From Psococerastis gibbosa (taxonomy: Eukaryota > Arthropoda > Insecta > Psocodea > Psocidae): a DNA stretch of 64,000 nucleotides. The notes beneath the pieces are model-generated. The model did no database searches. It had not been told where the DNA came from and was given only the letters and a program-made list of their open reading frames with translations. Positions 31,391-42,334 of the stretch are shown one piece after another; the stretch's first letter is position 1; each line of letters starts with the position of its first letter. Both the position numbers and the translations under genes were made by a program. Location: assembly GCA_963971405.1 (NCBI GenBank), contig OZ020487.1, positions 21,995,371 through 22,059,370 of the forward strand. The letters are read 5' to 3'.

Positions 31391-32515
31391 TTGATGAGGG
31401 GTTCGAAGGGACGCCCCTCTCTGAGGTAGTTCCAAAGTGTATATACTCGATATACGATATCTTACATAATGTCGTGACTACATCATAGATTTGCTTATTT
31501 CATTAAATAATTGAATTTCACAACTTAATTTGACCAAATCATTAAATCTTCAACATTTCACGATTTTGTCACCTACATTTAGTAAGTTTTCTATCCCAGT
31601 AGAAAGCCTGGAGCTGCCGATTTGGTCTGACTTGGAATATTGATATTCAGGATCTACCTATAGCCAGCCCTCTTTTGCCGTGACAACACGAATTTTCGTG
31701 TTTTATTGCAATGGCGGAGAAACAAGTATACTGGGGCAGTGATTTTGGCTTTTTTATGCATCTTTCTTCTTGTCTAAGCACAAAGACCTGATTAACAACA
31801 ACGTCGCTCCATTTATTGTTATACCTATGAATAATTGTAATTACATAACAGAAGATATAACAAAAACAAATCTAGTGGCCAATTGGGTCATTTATGTCGG
31901 TACATTTAACTGAATTTGGGCGGACCAAATTGTTCAACGAAGTTGGATCGTGTGTTTGCAGCTCAATAAATCTAGGCTTAAACGAAACCTATACCCGGCG
32001 TTATAACGATGCAAAAAACGTTGAACTCATAAATAATAATAATAAAAAAGATAGGAAACCATATAATAATTTAATACTAACACTAATTTAAAATTTAGTT
32101 GTTGAAGCTCAATTAGGAAACGTTTGATTTCAAAACCCTCCATCTTCTTACAGTTCAATGCTCAGCCACCTTCATTCAAATTTAAAGCTTCATTAGCTCT
32201 CCTGCCGTTCAGTGATGAGATGTGACATTTTATTTAAAAAGTCAAAAGTTTTTAAGTCTTAAATTTCCTTGTAGGCTTCTTGATGTCTTTAAAGGCTGAA
32301 GGCTTTTAATTGTTCAAGGTAATTGTTGCTGGCTTCTTAACGCAAGTAGTTAGGACTATTGAAGGGGTTTCAACGCTAATATACTATACTGATGAGTTCT
32401 ATTAAAAGTATAAGGGTATTTTTGAAGTAAACTTCTTTATCGACGTAGGGAGAAAAATCTAGTTACGCGCCATCTTGTTTCGTGCCATCCTGATTTATGT
32501 ACCCATGGATGACGC
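31391..32515. other. Non-coding stretch, nothing recognised
   Basis: AT-rich. The ORF at 31894-32091 ends in AT-rich low-complexity sequence and is most likely chance. Confidence 0.4.
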
Positions 32516-32517
32516 TC

Positions 32518-33400
32518 ATTTTCGGGCAGATGTAGAAGGCCTATCTCAATTTAAATTACACTCATGTCTTCGTATATTCTTCATCTTTCAGATCATGCTA
32601 TAGTTGCTGTGATAGGGCAAAAGGTTCGACTTTGGGGGGAGGAAACGTGAGGAGGTGCGCCCAAATTGGGCCCAAATTTGCTGATTTTAAGCGAAAATAG
32701 GCTTTTTTCAGCCGCGTTTTTGGAGGTGTTTATATCAATTTGAAAACTTCAAACTACTTTCCTTCTTTTTCACCTTTCTTTCTCTTTGTAGACATGTATT
32801 CAATTTTACTATCTGTCTCTTCTTTCAGGGTCAGGTGAGTGTATAAGCCATCCGTGTTTCGGCGGAAAACAGGTTCAAAGGGTACTCTTCCAATTACATG
32901 CATAGAGTAAAAAAAATTCCACAGCAGGGAATTTTCATTGTCTCATTAGAAGCAGTATGAATTAAGGTTTCAAACGAGTATAAATACATATTTTCAAATT
33001 CACCCCTTCCCCCTTTAAACACGAGCGGAACACAAAATTTATAAAATTTCTAAAAAATGACTCGAAAAAATTCATTTCCAGCATTCCCATTTGAATTGCA
33101 TGGGCGGTTTTAAAGCAAATTTATGGGTAGATTTAGAAGACCTATCTTAATTTAAATTATATCCATGTCTTTGTCTATTCTTTTTATTCCAGGCCATGCT
33201 ATATTTGTGGTTATCAAGCAAGGGGTTTGGCTTTGGGGGTGTGAAACGTCAGGGGGTGCGCACGATTTTCAACAAAAGTAGGACTCTTTCGCCCGCGTTA
33301 TTATCTACTAGTACTAAGTATCTACTAGTACTAAAAAATTCAAACTACATAAGGACTTTTCCACATTTCTTTCTCTTTCCAGCCATATTATATATTATGT
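32518..33400. repeat. Two direct copies of a ~230-bp unit, about 600 bp apart
   Basis: The block at 32525-32680 (GGCCTATCTCAATTTAAATT, CATGTCTTCGTATATTC, ATCATGCTATAGTTGCTGTG, AGGAGGTGCGC) recurs at 33125-33275 (GACCTATCTTAATTTAAATT, CATGTCTTTGTCTATTC, GCCATGCTATATTTGTGG, AGGGGGTGCGC). Both are followed by a TTTCTTTCTCTTT block, at 32770-32790 and 33366-33380. It is a local duplication and the function is unknown. Confidence 0.65.
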
Positions 33401-33404
33401 AAGC

Positions 33405-33845
33405 GAAATTTAGTAATTTAGGCGTTGTCACGGTAAACTATCGTCTGTAAACAAACTTTACAACCGACTTACCTTACAAATAACCAATATAACTAATGAA
33501 ATGCTATTATAATCTTAGCGACAATGAGGTAAAATAACTGAATTATTTGTATACATGTTTATGATAACAAAAGCGTTTTGCTTAAAATTTATCTAATTTA
33601 GCTTTACTTAACCAATTTCTGTAAAGTTGTAAATATATTGTAGTAGATCATTTTTCGAAAAATGATGTCATAAGGAAGTTTCACTTCTTACGTGTGTACA
33701 CCGATACACTCACGCTATTTTTTTTTTTTGTTCGTTTTTGTCTATGCGCTTAAGCCTTGTGTCTTATTGTGCTTCTGCAAGGTATTATTACTACTTTGTA
33801 CATCAAGACAGTTTGCCTTAATGTTTCCTTATACATGGGGAAATC
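33405..33845. other. Non-coding stretch, nothing recognised
   Basis: It contains a T run at 33718-33729. The ORFs lack recognisable motifs. Confidence 0.4.
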
Positions 33846-33849
33846 GTCC

Positions 33850-34075
33850 CTTTTTGGGTTACGCTTTTTTAACTCAGATAGGGGATTATTTAACAAAGGG
33901 TTAGTTGGACTTACATTACCGGTTGTGTTAATAGTCATTACAGACATTGGTTTTATAGTCATCGAACAATTAGGGTGGAGCCCATTGCCCACTTCCCCTG
34001 ACAATGGGCCACACCTCCAAGTAAATAATGGGCGCGGACAGAAAGAAGACTTATTATGGGCGAACTCTTAAACAA
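33850..34075 (+). repeat. Dispersed family W fragment
   Basis: TTTAACAAAGGGTTAGTTGG, ACTTACATTACCGGTTGTG and TAATAGTCATTACAGACATT match the left arm of the foldback at 40930-41290. Confidence 0.65.
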
Positions 34076-34079
34076 GGTT

Positions 34080-34975
34080 AAAACATATTTTAATGAAATA
34101 AAATTTAAATAATTCTGTCGCCACTTTCATTAACAATACAATTACAAATCTTCAACATTCAGAATAATGGTGACCCATGCTAAAATGTACGGTGATGCGA
34201 AAAATGTGATTCTTCCTTCTCTTATTGGATTATAAAAATTATACAGAGTTCAAATTAACATAAGCCATAAAATATATGCATTATGGGATGAACAAAATGA
34301 GAAGCAAGTCTTTTAAGAATATCTGATAAGCTCGTTTTTTTGATTAGAATGAAAATTTACCTAAAACGGTTTTAAAACTAAAGAAGTTAAAGAAAGAACC
34401 TCACCTGCTTTAAAATTCTTAAAAATCATTTTGAATCCAAAAAGAGAGAAAGTTGGCAAAGGAATAATGGAATTACTTAATATTATTAATGCAATTCAGT
34501 TAACAGTTAATCCGACTTGGGCTAAAGTTGGCTATTTCCGCGGAATTTATTATTCAAAATTATTTATCATGAGGGTCTACAATGTGGGGAACGGATTTTT
34601 GGGGAAGAAAAATAAACGGCTTAATCTTTTGAGTTTGGGACGGAAAAAAATTGGGCATGAAATGGCGTGAAAGAAGATGAATGAAGGTGGGGAATGTCGT
34701 CATTCATTACTAATTCACTACATTCTGTCGCTCCCTTTCGACTTTAGTTTGGTCGTTCCCCACCTACACCAAATTTTTCACCAATTGGCATTTTAAATTA
34801 TGAGAGACACTTCGTCTGATTTTTTTAATAGACCAACATTTAATTACAATGCAATACAACTTTATTATTTCCATTAAAATTCTTTATATTTAAAATTAAA
34901 CCATACTGCAGGGCTCAGCCCGTGTGCAGCTTGCAATAAAAAAAAAAAAACACCCAACCTCACATTAAGTAAGTA
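34080..34975. other. Non-coding stretch, nothing recognised
   Basis: The 79-codon ORF at 34431-34670 is Lys-rich and AT-driven with no motif. An A run lies at 34939-34950. Confidence 0.4.
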
Positions 34976-35080
34976 AATGTAACCACTCGACCACTCTAAC
35001 GAGGGTCGTGGTCGAGTGGTTAGATAGCTTGCATTTCAATCGGGAGAACGGTAGTTCGAATTCTCAAGGGGATTTACTTA
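34968..35080 (+). repeat. tRNA-like SINE head inside a small foldback
   Basis: GTCGTGGTCGAGTGGTTAGA at 35004 resembles the D-arm/A-box side of class II (Ser/Leu) tRNAs, and GGTAGTTCGAATTCTC at 35050 is a B-box match. The acceptor ends do not pair, so it is not a functional tRNA. The bases just before it (AACCACTCGACCAC) are the exact complement of GTGGTCGAGTGGTT. ATTAAGTAAGTAAAT at 34968 is mirrored by ATTTACTTAAT at 35072. Confidence 0.55.
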
Positions 35081-35081
35081 A

Positions 35082-35300
35082 TAATTCAGAGTAGAATACA
35101 AGAGCGATGAGTCAATCGACCAAAAAAAAAAATTTTTTACGTGTTTTTTTAATGCATTAATGAATAAATTCTTCAAACCATACAGGTTTACATACAAAAA
35201 TAGTATTACACCATTGGCAGTAACCTTTACAAATAGATTACCTGTATCCCCGCTGGGCTGGGTATTAAATGTACAGAAAAAGCTTTGTACACTGTCACTA
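35082..35300 (-). repeat. Dispersed family W fragment
   Basis: TTCAGAGTAGAATACAAGAG and CGATGAGTC are the complement of 41083-41120, and CACCATTGGCAGTAACC, then TTTACAAATAG, resembles 41245-41272. The minus-strand ORF here is incidental. Confidence 0.5.
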
Positions 35301-35425
35301 AGGCACTGGAACAATGACAATGACACAACTACCTGATATTTTGACGATTTTACTTTATACTCATACTTTCTTGTTGATTACTTATTGTACTTTTTGTTTA
35401 CTTGAATGTAAAATATAATGTAGGT

Positions 35426-35575
35426 AGGGCAAGACTAAGATGGAGAGACCAAGTGTTTGAAGATGTGCACGCCACCGGCACCCGAGATCGGAAGCGAGCG
35501 GAGGAAGATCGTCCGAGATGGCGTGGTGTAGTGGCAGCGGCCAAAAGTCCCCCCGGGCTGGACGCGCCAACCTAA
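35426..35575 (+). pseudogene. C-terminal end of a LINE ORF2 (second family)
   Basis: The frame reads RARLRWRDQVFEDV, then RDRKRAEEDRPRWRGVVAAA and KSPPG to a TAA at 35573-35575, 49 residues in all. The layout RxRWxDqv..D......R...A.dR..WR is the usual extreme C-terminus of arthropod LINE polyproteins. It is followed by AGTAAGTAATG, and everything upstream is missing. It differs in sequence from the 13880-14045 end, so it is another family. Confidence 0.6.
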
Positions 35576-35589
35576 GTAAGTAATGTATA

Positions 35590-36140
35590 ACATAATAATA
35601 GATTATATTTATTTATCCTATAGTAACTGAGTTCTCTCTGAATGGCGGGAGAGCCAATAAGAGACAAAATGCGGGGCCGCGGCGTATAAATAGGTGCACA
35701 CCTCACGTATTACAGCTCAATGCTTTCAATCAGCGACGTACAATGCGCAAATTGCTGACGAAGGTTCTGCGGCCGACTTTTGTACCTTCACTGCGGCACA
35801 AAAGACTACAAATTTAAAAAATCACGTTAAGCGCTATATCCGGTATTCTCTCTTTTCTTTCATCATCTCTGTTTCAAATTCACTTTCTCATTTTCGAAGT
35901 TGGATTATAATTTTAAATTTTCTGTATTTTTCATTGTTTTTCTGTTGAGGAAGCAAAAGATATGGTGAAATTTCCATTGTTACATAGTACAGATCGTGTT
36001 TGCTTTTTAGTAGCATATGTGACATTATAGACACTGATAATTATTATTTTTATAAATACTATATATATTTTATTTTTGGTAATACCCTTTATCGTATATC
36101 GGGTTCTACTTTCTCCTTCTCTCGATCAATATTTTATTTA
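35590..36140. other. Non-coding stretch, nothing recognised
   Basis: The 84-codon ORF at 35694-35948 has no recognisable domain, and its hydrophobic end reflects T-rich DNA. Confidence 0.4.
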
Positions 36141-36149
36141 AAAAATAAA

Positions 36150-36330
36150 ACGTTTTGCCACGGCAACCCAATGAGGGTCTGAGCCGGACGACTGATAATT
36201 GATCTTATCTCTTAGCCACTACTCTATTTGTGATGCTGCGGTCAGCGACATACCCGGCAGTCACGTTCTTCCCCTAGTAGGGTGGGGTGGACCCAGAGAA
36301 TTTTTTCTCGAATCTCTGTTCCACTGTTCA
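36150..36330. repeat. Dispersed family U copy
   Basis: It shares CCAATGAGGGTCTGAG, CTCTATTTGTGATGCTGCGG and TCAGCGACATACCCGG with 22889-22980. The class is unknown. Confidence 0.5.
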
Positions 36331-36506
36331 GTTCTGTAACGACTGAAATATACCCGAACAATTTTTAATGTTTTACTCTAATTTATCTGAAGGCATAATC
36401 TTCCCCGATGTTACTCTCATGTAGGGGACCACAGTTTTGAACTATTGTAGGTACTATATATATACTATATATGTATATACTGTTGTATTTTTGCTCCAAC
36501 TCAGGG

Positions 36507-36640
36507 ACGGATTTAGCCCATTTTTCGGGGGGGGGGGGGTAGATGTGGGTCAAAATAGAAAAAACATAATATGTAGTACCTGTTTAATAAACAATAGATT
36601 TACCAAATAAAGGGGGAGCAGCTACACCTACGTCACTCGG
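36507..36640. mobile_element. hAT-like terminus, partial
   Basis: CAGGGACGGATTTAGCCC at 36507 followed by a G run resembles hAT termini seen elsewhere in the window. A possible decayed far end is CACCTACGTCACTC at about 36625. No 8-bp duplication could be confirmed. Confidence 0.4.
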
Positions 36641-36644
36641 TTTC

Positions 36645-37205
36645 TAACTACTTTCCACAGACTATTGTAAAGTAGGCTCAGCCTTCTAGTGAACTTTTCA
36701 GATTGCTTAATAGTACGCAGCTTACCATAAATATTGCGAAAAAATTTATCAAAGTAAAAACATTACTCTAGAAGGTTGGTTTACACAGTGTTTGCATACG
36801 GGTAGTGTTTTCAAATTTTGGTTCGAACGTCTCAACAAAAGTCCAAGTTTTAGTGTATAACAGAGCTCGGACCGTTTTTCTGTGCTTATAAAAACATAAA
36901 ACTTTTCGTGTTCACTGCCTAAATCGATTTGTGAGGTGGTGCCTCTGAGATGTAAATCCCGAAACTCTCGGGACGCCTTTTCTACCTTTATTGCTATACG
37001 AATAAATTTCGGTTTCCGAGACGCAAGTCGTTGCCGTCCTCTCGGTCCCTTCACCAGTGATAGCTATTTTTTCAGCTTTTATTTTTGCATTTGAGAACAA
37101 TTCAAATGAGACTTCAGTTCTCTGCACCACCCAGCCCACAGACCTTGCAACGTGATCGAGTGTTATTTCGGTAGCCAAAAAAAATAAATAAAGGCTTTTG
37201 TTCTT
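36645..37205. other. Non-coding stretch with overlapping minus-strand ORFs
   Basis: Frames at 36749-37054 (101 codons) and 36912-37178 (88 codons) overlap on the minus strand. Neither shows a motif I recognise or credible splice sites, so they are left as probable chance ORFs. Confidence 0.4.
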
Positions 37206-37208
37206 TTA

Positions 37209-37672
37209 GGCTCATATTCCACCAACGTCAATAGTGATAGTAAATGTAGTATTGACGGAAATTTGAATTTTTCATTGTACACACCATTCCACTGGTTTTT
37301 TCAACTATTGATCACTTTTCTTCTAAGACACGTATGCGCCAAATTTTTTAAGTTTGTTTGCATTTGTTTTTTGAAATTTTGTTTGTATTTGGTTTCTTCG
37401 TACACTTACTATTTTTAATAAAACCTAATAATAGTAGGAGATCCGAAGTAAGATCGACCTTCACCGATCTGTTTAATGGATGAAAATTGTTTTATAAATA
37501 TAAAATGTTTGTACTTAACATATCCCATGACGCCATTTTAGTTTGTTATTGTTTGCAACGCGTAATTTTACTCTATGATCATTGATCAATTTTAACTATG
37601 GCATAGAGTAAAATTCAAATTTCCGTCAATACTGCATTTACTATCACTATTGACGTTGGTGGAATATGCGCC
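37209..37672. mobile_element. PIF/Harbinger-like foldback element E6
   Basis: A 464-bp palindrome with ends GGCTCATATTCCACCAACG / CGTTGGTGGAATATGCGCC. The left flank is TTA (37206-37208). The right flank is TTG, an imperfect duplication. Arms CAATAGTGATAGTAAATG mirror CATTTACTATCACTATTG. The centre has the ACATATCCCATGACGCC core also found in E1, E2 and E3. The right end abuts a SINE. Confidence 0.8.
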
Positions 37673-37675
37673 TTG

Positions 37676-37838
37676 CTAAGCAAGCCAAGTGGAGTTAGGG
37701 CTACAAAGCCGTCTGTAATACTTAACACTTGCTTTACATACCCTCCGAAGCATGGCCAGAAAACATGGCATGTGTGGGACTCGAACCAACAATCTGTCGA
37801 GTGAAAGTCAGAGTCCGTACCACTATTCAACATGTCCT
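37676..37838 (-). mobile_element. tRNA-derived SINE (copy E), 3' end trimmed
   Basis: From AAGCCAAGTGGAGTTAGGGC through CCTCCGAAGCATGGCCAG, a B-box complement GGGACTCGAACC, and GTACCACTATTCAACATG for the A-box region. The TTTA tail is missing where it meets element E6, which may have inserted in the tail. Confidence 0.8.
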
Positions 37839-37839
37839 T

Positions 37840-39200
37840 CGCTGTGTATCATTCGAGCAACAATTGAACGGTAATTGAAAATCTACGGTAAATCAAGGCA
37901 AAAGCGTCGAGTGCATATTAGTGTTTGCTTTTTGTTTTCTAGGACGTTACCCCACGGACCTAAGCGCATATTTGAAATTAGCTGTACAAAATTAATATAA
38001 TTTACAATCCACAAACCCTTACGCGGTTTTTAGTCGATTGTGTATTTATTTCATTATCCGCAAAATTAAATAATCCTTACAGAAAACAAATTGTACTAAC
38101 CCCCTTATTTGCTGTTCAAAGGGTCCCCAGACCTATGTCAGCTCAACACTAAATTATAACCCTCTTATTACACACTCGAATATTGGAACAATACTCGAGT
38201 GGGTAATAGGGGGGAATAAGAGTAAAAAAGGGAGTGTACATTAATAATAATAAATATTACATAATCTAGGCCTACTGTAAATTTAATTCATTCGAGTGCA
38301 ATGCTTTCCATCAACTTCCATTGATAAGGAACGATTTTTAAAACAAAACTTCGGACACGCTTTTAATTAAGAATTGCACGACACACACACATTTGTTTGA
38401 CGCCAAACTACATTAAAGTGTTATCTGTAATACAGGTAAAAGAGAAACCGGAACGAAAAACTGTTGAACAATACTTCGCAGCTGGGGAAACTGGAAAATT
38501 ATGGTCGAACTAGTAGGTCCTGAAGCAGTGGGAAATAAGGCAGAGAGGCATGCACCGTAACAAATGATAGGCGTCGACTCTAACGATTTTAGTCACGGGA
38601 ACTACGACTTACCTGAGCTTTGATAGAGACTTGTACCGTGTGTGAGTTACTTATTTGAAAACCTGTAATTTCCAGAGGTTCAGAGCTTAGCACTGAGTTA
38701 GTCCCATTTGAAAATTATAGGTTTGTGCTGAGAATCAGCAGCACAGCTATGGGCTGTATTTCTGTTTCCCCGTTTCTCGTTGATTTGTTTCCATTAATCA
38801 TTTCATGATTGCTAGTTTTTATGGCTTTCATAAAAATATGCATGCTACATTGACGCGTAAACTTTGTACTGCATTTCAGTGCTTCTAGTTTTAATTCGTG
38901 AAATAAGTTTAATGCTATCGTTAATTTTATAGTTCTTATGAAACTACATAGTACCAACTGTATACGATATGGCAGTAAGCAGTCAACACTGTTGATTGTT
39001 CGGATGATGAAGACATTTGATATAATTAATTCACTATAAAAATCTTCACCGCAAAAAACAACATTGCCAATTAAACAATTAATAATATTAAAAACAGCAA
39101 CACCAACAATTAAAATAAAACTAAACAGATGATTTGCATATCTCTGAACGCAGTTCACACGGTTACTTTCTTGATATTTGTTTATTTACTGTAGATCTTT
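37840..39200. other. Non-coding stretch with one longer ORF of doubtful status
   Basis: On the minus strand at 38715-39158 there is a 147-codon ORF starting MNCVQRYANHLFSFILIVGV. It is hydrophobic and Ile-rich, has no motif I recognise and lies in AT-rich DNA. It is not called as a gene. No shared repeat was found. Confidence 0.35.
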
Positions 39201-39202
39201 AT

Positions 39203-40038
39203 TGCTTTCCAATTTATACGTAGTGATTCTTCGATTCCGAGATTTCAACGGATTTACACGTTTTGAGGTCCCAGGAACCCAAAAAAGTGGTTTTTACGAA
39301 ATGTCTGTCTGTCTGTCTGTCTGTCTGTCAGCCTGTCTGTCTGTCTGTCTGTCTGTCTTTGCGTCGATTTCCGGGCAAACCACTCGGCCGTTTTTGATGA
39401 GATTTGGCATGTAGGTTCACAAAAATCATGCCTCGGGACCATCATTTTTTTTATTTTCGGCTAACTCAATTTGGGGGGTTTTTATTTTCAAAAAACTTCA
39501 AAAAAACGTCTAAAAACATTATTTCTCAAAAACGGCTACAACTATTTCTTTTAAATTCACATATATTGTGGTTGTTGTTAATGTTGATAAAATGCGGGGG
39601 GTTGCTTGCCCCTTGATAGTTTGCTTCTGGGGGTAAAAAAATAAAAATGACTAAAAAATAATTTTTCTGCGAAATCTTTCTATCGATGATTTCTAACTTC
39701 AAGCATATTTTAGGTGTTAAATTGAGTAATGAAACCGGATAGTTTGGTTTCCAAAAAACTATTGGGTTTTGTGCAAAAAAAAAATTGTTTTGAAAAAATG
39801 AGAGCAAATTCACGCTCAAATGCATTGCGTGACCTGCCATTATTGCTGTGTGGTAATGTGTAGGCCTGACCTATCTAGAATTTAAGTCACCTTCAGGTGG
39901 TGGACGACCCCCCCCCCCCCCCCCGTGATATCCGAAATGTAATCATAGGAAAATTATTTACCATGAAATTAATCATTTTCTCTCTCTACTAATTGATAAA
40001 CTGGAAAGCATGTTCGAGTAAACTCGGACCGGTTCTTT
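39203..40038 (-). mobile_element. Helentron/DINE-1-like element
   Basis: An inverted copy of the family at 14693-15841. TGCTTTCCAATTTATACG opens it, a GTCT microsatellite lies at 39302-39358, and TTGATGAGATTTGGCATG follows. The far end is GGAAAGCATGTTCGAG, then TAAACTCGGACCGGTTCTT. A C run of about 17 interrupts it at 39909-39925. It encodes no protein. Confidence 0.7.
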
Positions 40039-40078
40039 TTTGAATGCGAGGGGAAATGCAACATACGCACTGACAAAA

Positions 40079-40227
40079 CGCGGGGTTTCCACATACGTCA
40101 ATGGTCAATGGTAAATGTGGTATTGTATTGACGATTTAACAGACATTAAAGACATACTAAAATTGTCTGCTACCACGTCAAAACCATATTTATACCATTG
40201 ACCATTGACGTATGTCAAAACCCCGCC
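40079..40227. mobile_element. PIF/Harbinger-like foldback element E7
   Basis: A 149-bp palindrome with ends GCGGGGTTTCCACATACG / CGTATGTCAAAACCCCGCC. The flanks are AAAA-rich, so no TWA duplication is clear. Copy-specific arms (CAATGGTCAATGGTAAATG) surround the core AACAGACATTAAAGACATAC / GTCTGCTACCACGTC. Confidence 0.75.
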
Positions 40228-40380
40228 AAAATGCCTTTTTCTAAAATATTAAGCTCATATCCATAAACATCAAATCAAATCAAATAATATAAAAATATTA
40301 TTGAAATTGATAGTCGTAAGCTGTGGCGGTTTGGGTTGGAAATGAGGATGGCAACCACTGCAGCACTGCCAATGGCTTAA

Positions 40381-40763
40381 GGCGCGGTTTCCACCGACCT
40401 ACAAGTGTAAAATACACATACGGTGACGTGGTAGCAGATATCATTAATAGAGGCGGGGTCTCCACCGACCTCTCATTGCAGAATGCAAATGACATTGACG
40501 GAAATTTTTGTTTTACTCCAGCCATAGTTAAAATTGATCAATGATCATAGAGTAAAATCACAAACAAACAAACAAAAATTAAAAAATGGCGTCATGGGAT
40601 ATGTTAAGTACAAACATTTTAATAGATTTCTATAAAAAGACAAATTCTAATTTCCGTCAATATCATTTGCATTCTGCGGTGGAAACCCCGCCTAAGTCTT
40701 GAATGTCTGCTACCACGTCATCGTATGTGTATTTTGCACTTGTAGGTCAGTGGAAACCGCGCC
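40381..40763. mobile_element. PIF/Harbinger-like foldback element E3 (composite palindrome)
   Basis: A 383-bp element flanked by TAA at 40378-40380 and 40764-40766. The outer ends are GGCGCGGTTTCCACCGACC / GGTCAGTGGAAACCGCGCC. The outer arm CAAGTGTAAAATACACATAC differs from E1 and E2, but the GTGACGTGGTAGCAGA segment and the inner module with the ACATATCCCATGACGCC-type core are shared. Confidence 0.85.
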
Positions 40764-40929
40764 TAAAATTCAATAGCAATAATATTCGGAAGACCAATTG
40801 GGTTGTTTGCAGTTAGGCCTACTGTACGTCCATAAAAAGCCCTTCAATTAATGTAAATGACAATTTCAGGTATAACATTGTTTGTTTCAGTTATTAAACA
40901 GAAATTATTATACTATGATAATTGTGGGG

Positions 40930-41290
40930 GTGACTGTTTAACAAAGGGTTAGTTGAACTTACATTGCCTGTTGTGTTAATAGTCATTAGAGGCATAGTCA
41001 TTGAACAAACTATTGCCACGGAAGGGAGTGGGTGCTACTCCCATCATGAGGCTAACTCCTGATGGTTTCTGGACGATTGCCTCATCACTCTTGTATTCTA
41101 CTCTGAATTATTCAGAGTAGAAACCCTGAAAACCCTTTCAAAACCCTGAAACTGGGCTACCATAATTGATCACCCTGATTGTTCGATGAGTATGAACACA
41201 GCAGGCAGTGTAAGTCCAACTGACTCATTGTTAAAAAGTATTGCACCATTGCCATTAGCGTTTACAAATGGACATGACTACAAACAGTAA
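40930..41290. mobile_element. Foldback element, family W
   Basis: The left arm (TTTAACAAAGGGTTAGTTGA, ACTTACATTGCCTGTTGTG) is mirrored by GCAGGCAGTGTAAGTCCAAC and ACTCATTGTTAAAA at 41204-41240. The centre has a perfect small palindrome, TCTACTCTGAATTATTCAG, at about 41098. Partial copies lie at 33850-34075 and 35082-35300. The class is unknown. Confidence 0.65.
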
Positions 41291-41645
41291 ATTGTTGAGT
41301 AGACCATATACAGAACTTGCCATGATGAAAATTATAAAGAGAATTTCTTAATTTCAGGCGCATTATTACAGAAATTGAATTGGCAAACTAAATTGTGTAT
41401 CTCTGGTCATTATGCATGTACATGCAAATTACAGCATATTTCGTTGAACGCTTCTCCTCATAAATATAATCCCTCGACCATTTTCATTAATTAAATTGGT
41501 TTAAATTTCGCAAGAGCATCATTTTGTATTATACAATCCTTGTATCTAAATAAGCCGTTACGTACTGTTTGCTGTAATGTTATTGTATGTACTGCATACT
41601 GTATGCATTATTATTTTTGACTTTCTATTTATACGTTAGTATAAC
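41291..41645. other. Non-coding stretch, nothing recognised
   Basis: AT-rich, with no shared repeat or coding signal. Confidence 0.4.
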
Positions 41646-41647
41646 AT

Positions 41648-41884
41648 AAGGTATTAGGAAAGCTTTATGATAGTCGAAATTTCCGATTTCAAGATTTCGA
41701 CGGATTTACACGTTTTGATAAGGTCACAGGAACAAAAAAAATGTCTGTCTTTCGATCTGTCTATCGATCTGTCTGTTCGTCGATTTGTGGGCAAGCGACT
41801 CGATGAATTTAGATGAAATTAGGCGTGTAAGTTCACTAAAATCATCTCGTGTCTATTTTGGGTCAACTCAATATTGTTGGTTTT
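41648..41884 (-). mobile_element. Helentron/DINE-1-like fragment
   Basis: GGAAAGCTTTATGATAGTCG, GACGGATTTACACGTTTTGA, a decayed CTGTCTTTCGATCTGTCTAT stretch and GATGAAATTAGGCGTGTAAG match the microsatellite half of the family. The hairpin end is absent, and a LINE remnant starts next to it. Confidence 0.65.
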
Positions 41885-42175
41885 ATATATAAAGTACACT
41901 TTTTCTTCTTCTGTTGAAAGACCACTAGGGGTTGGTTTGCAGTCACACGCTCCGGATCCTCCGTTCCGTTCTGTCCTCGGCAAGCCTCCTCGTGCATTCG
42001 AAGTCTCTGTGCAGCTGGGCCAAATACTCCGCACGTGGTTGGCCCATTGCGACACAACCATACATGCATACCGGTACCTCGTATGTCCTTCCAAGATAAT
42101 AGTGTGAAGCAGTCCATCGTGACGTAGCGTGTAACCGATCCAATTGGCTCTCCTCTTGGCAATAGATGCCCCCAA
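41885..42175 (-). pseudogene. Frameshifted C-terminal remnant of a LINE ORF2
   Basis: On the minus strand it opens AKRRANWIGYTLRHDGLLHT, matching the RRxxWIGHxLRxxxLLxxxxEG motif typical of LINE polyproteins after the RT domain. After a frameshift another frame gives MGQPRAEYLAQLHRDF and RRLAEDRTERRIRSV, which is the usual final segment. It ends with AGAAGAAGAAA in a 3' tail-like run. The gap between frames shows decay. Confidence 0.6.
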
Positions 42176-42334
42176 TATTATGTGTGTATATATGTATATA
42201 TATATAATACAGTATACTATTTATTATAATATGCTAGAAAATCAGCGTCCTATATTATTTGTAGCTTGCATTTAGCATTAATAGGCTATGTAATCATAGG
42301 CATGACCTATGTCTGAATACGGTTATAAATAGGC

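Noticed and set aside
34981..35075. Candidate functional tRNA (Ser/Leu-like)
   Set aside because: A- and B-box-like parts are present, but the acceptor ends do not pair, so a SINE or tRNA relic is more likely.
36749..37178. Two overlapping minus-strand ORFs of 101 and 88 codons
   Set aside because: Mutually overlapping frames without recognisable motifs.
38715..39158. 147-codon minus-strand ORF
   Set aside because: It is the longest ORF outside recognised repeats, but it is hydrophobic and Ile/Leu/Phe-rich as expected from AT-rich DNA, has no motif I recognise and shows no splice or promoter context. A transcript or homologue would be needed.
39302..39358. GTCT microsatellite as an independent repeat locus
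   Set aside because: It recurs at the same place in several copies of one mobile family, so it is a component of that element.
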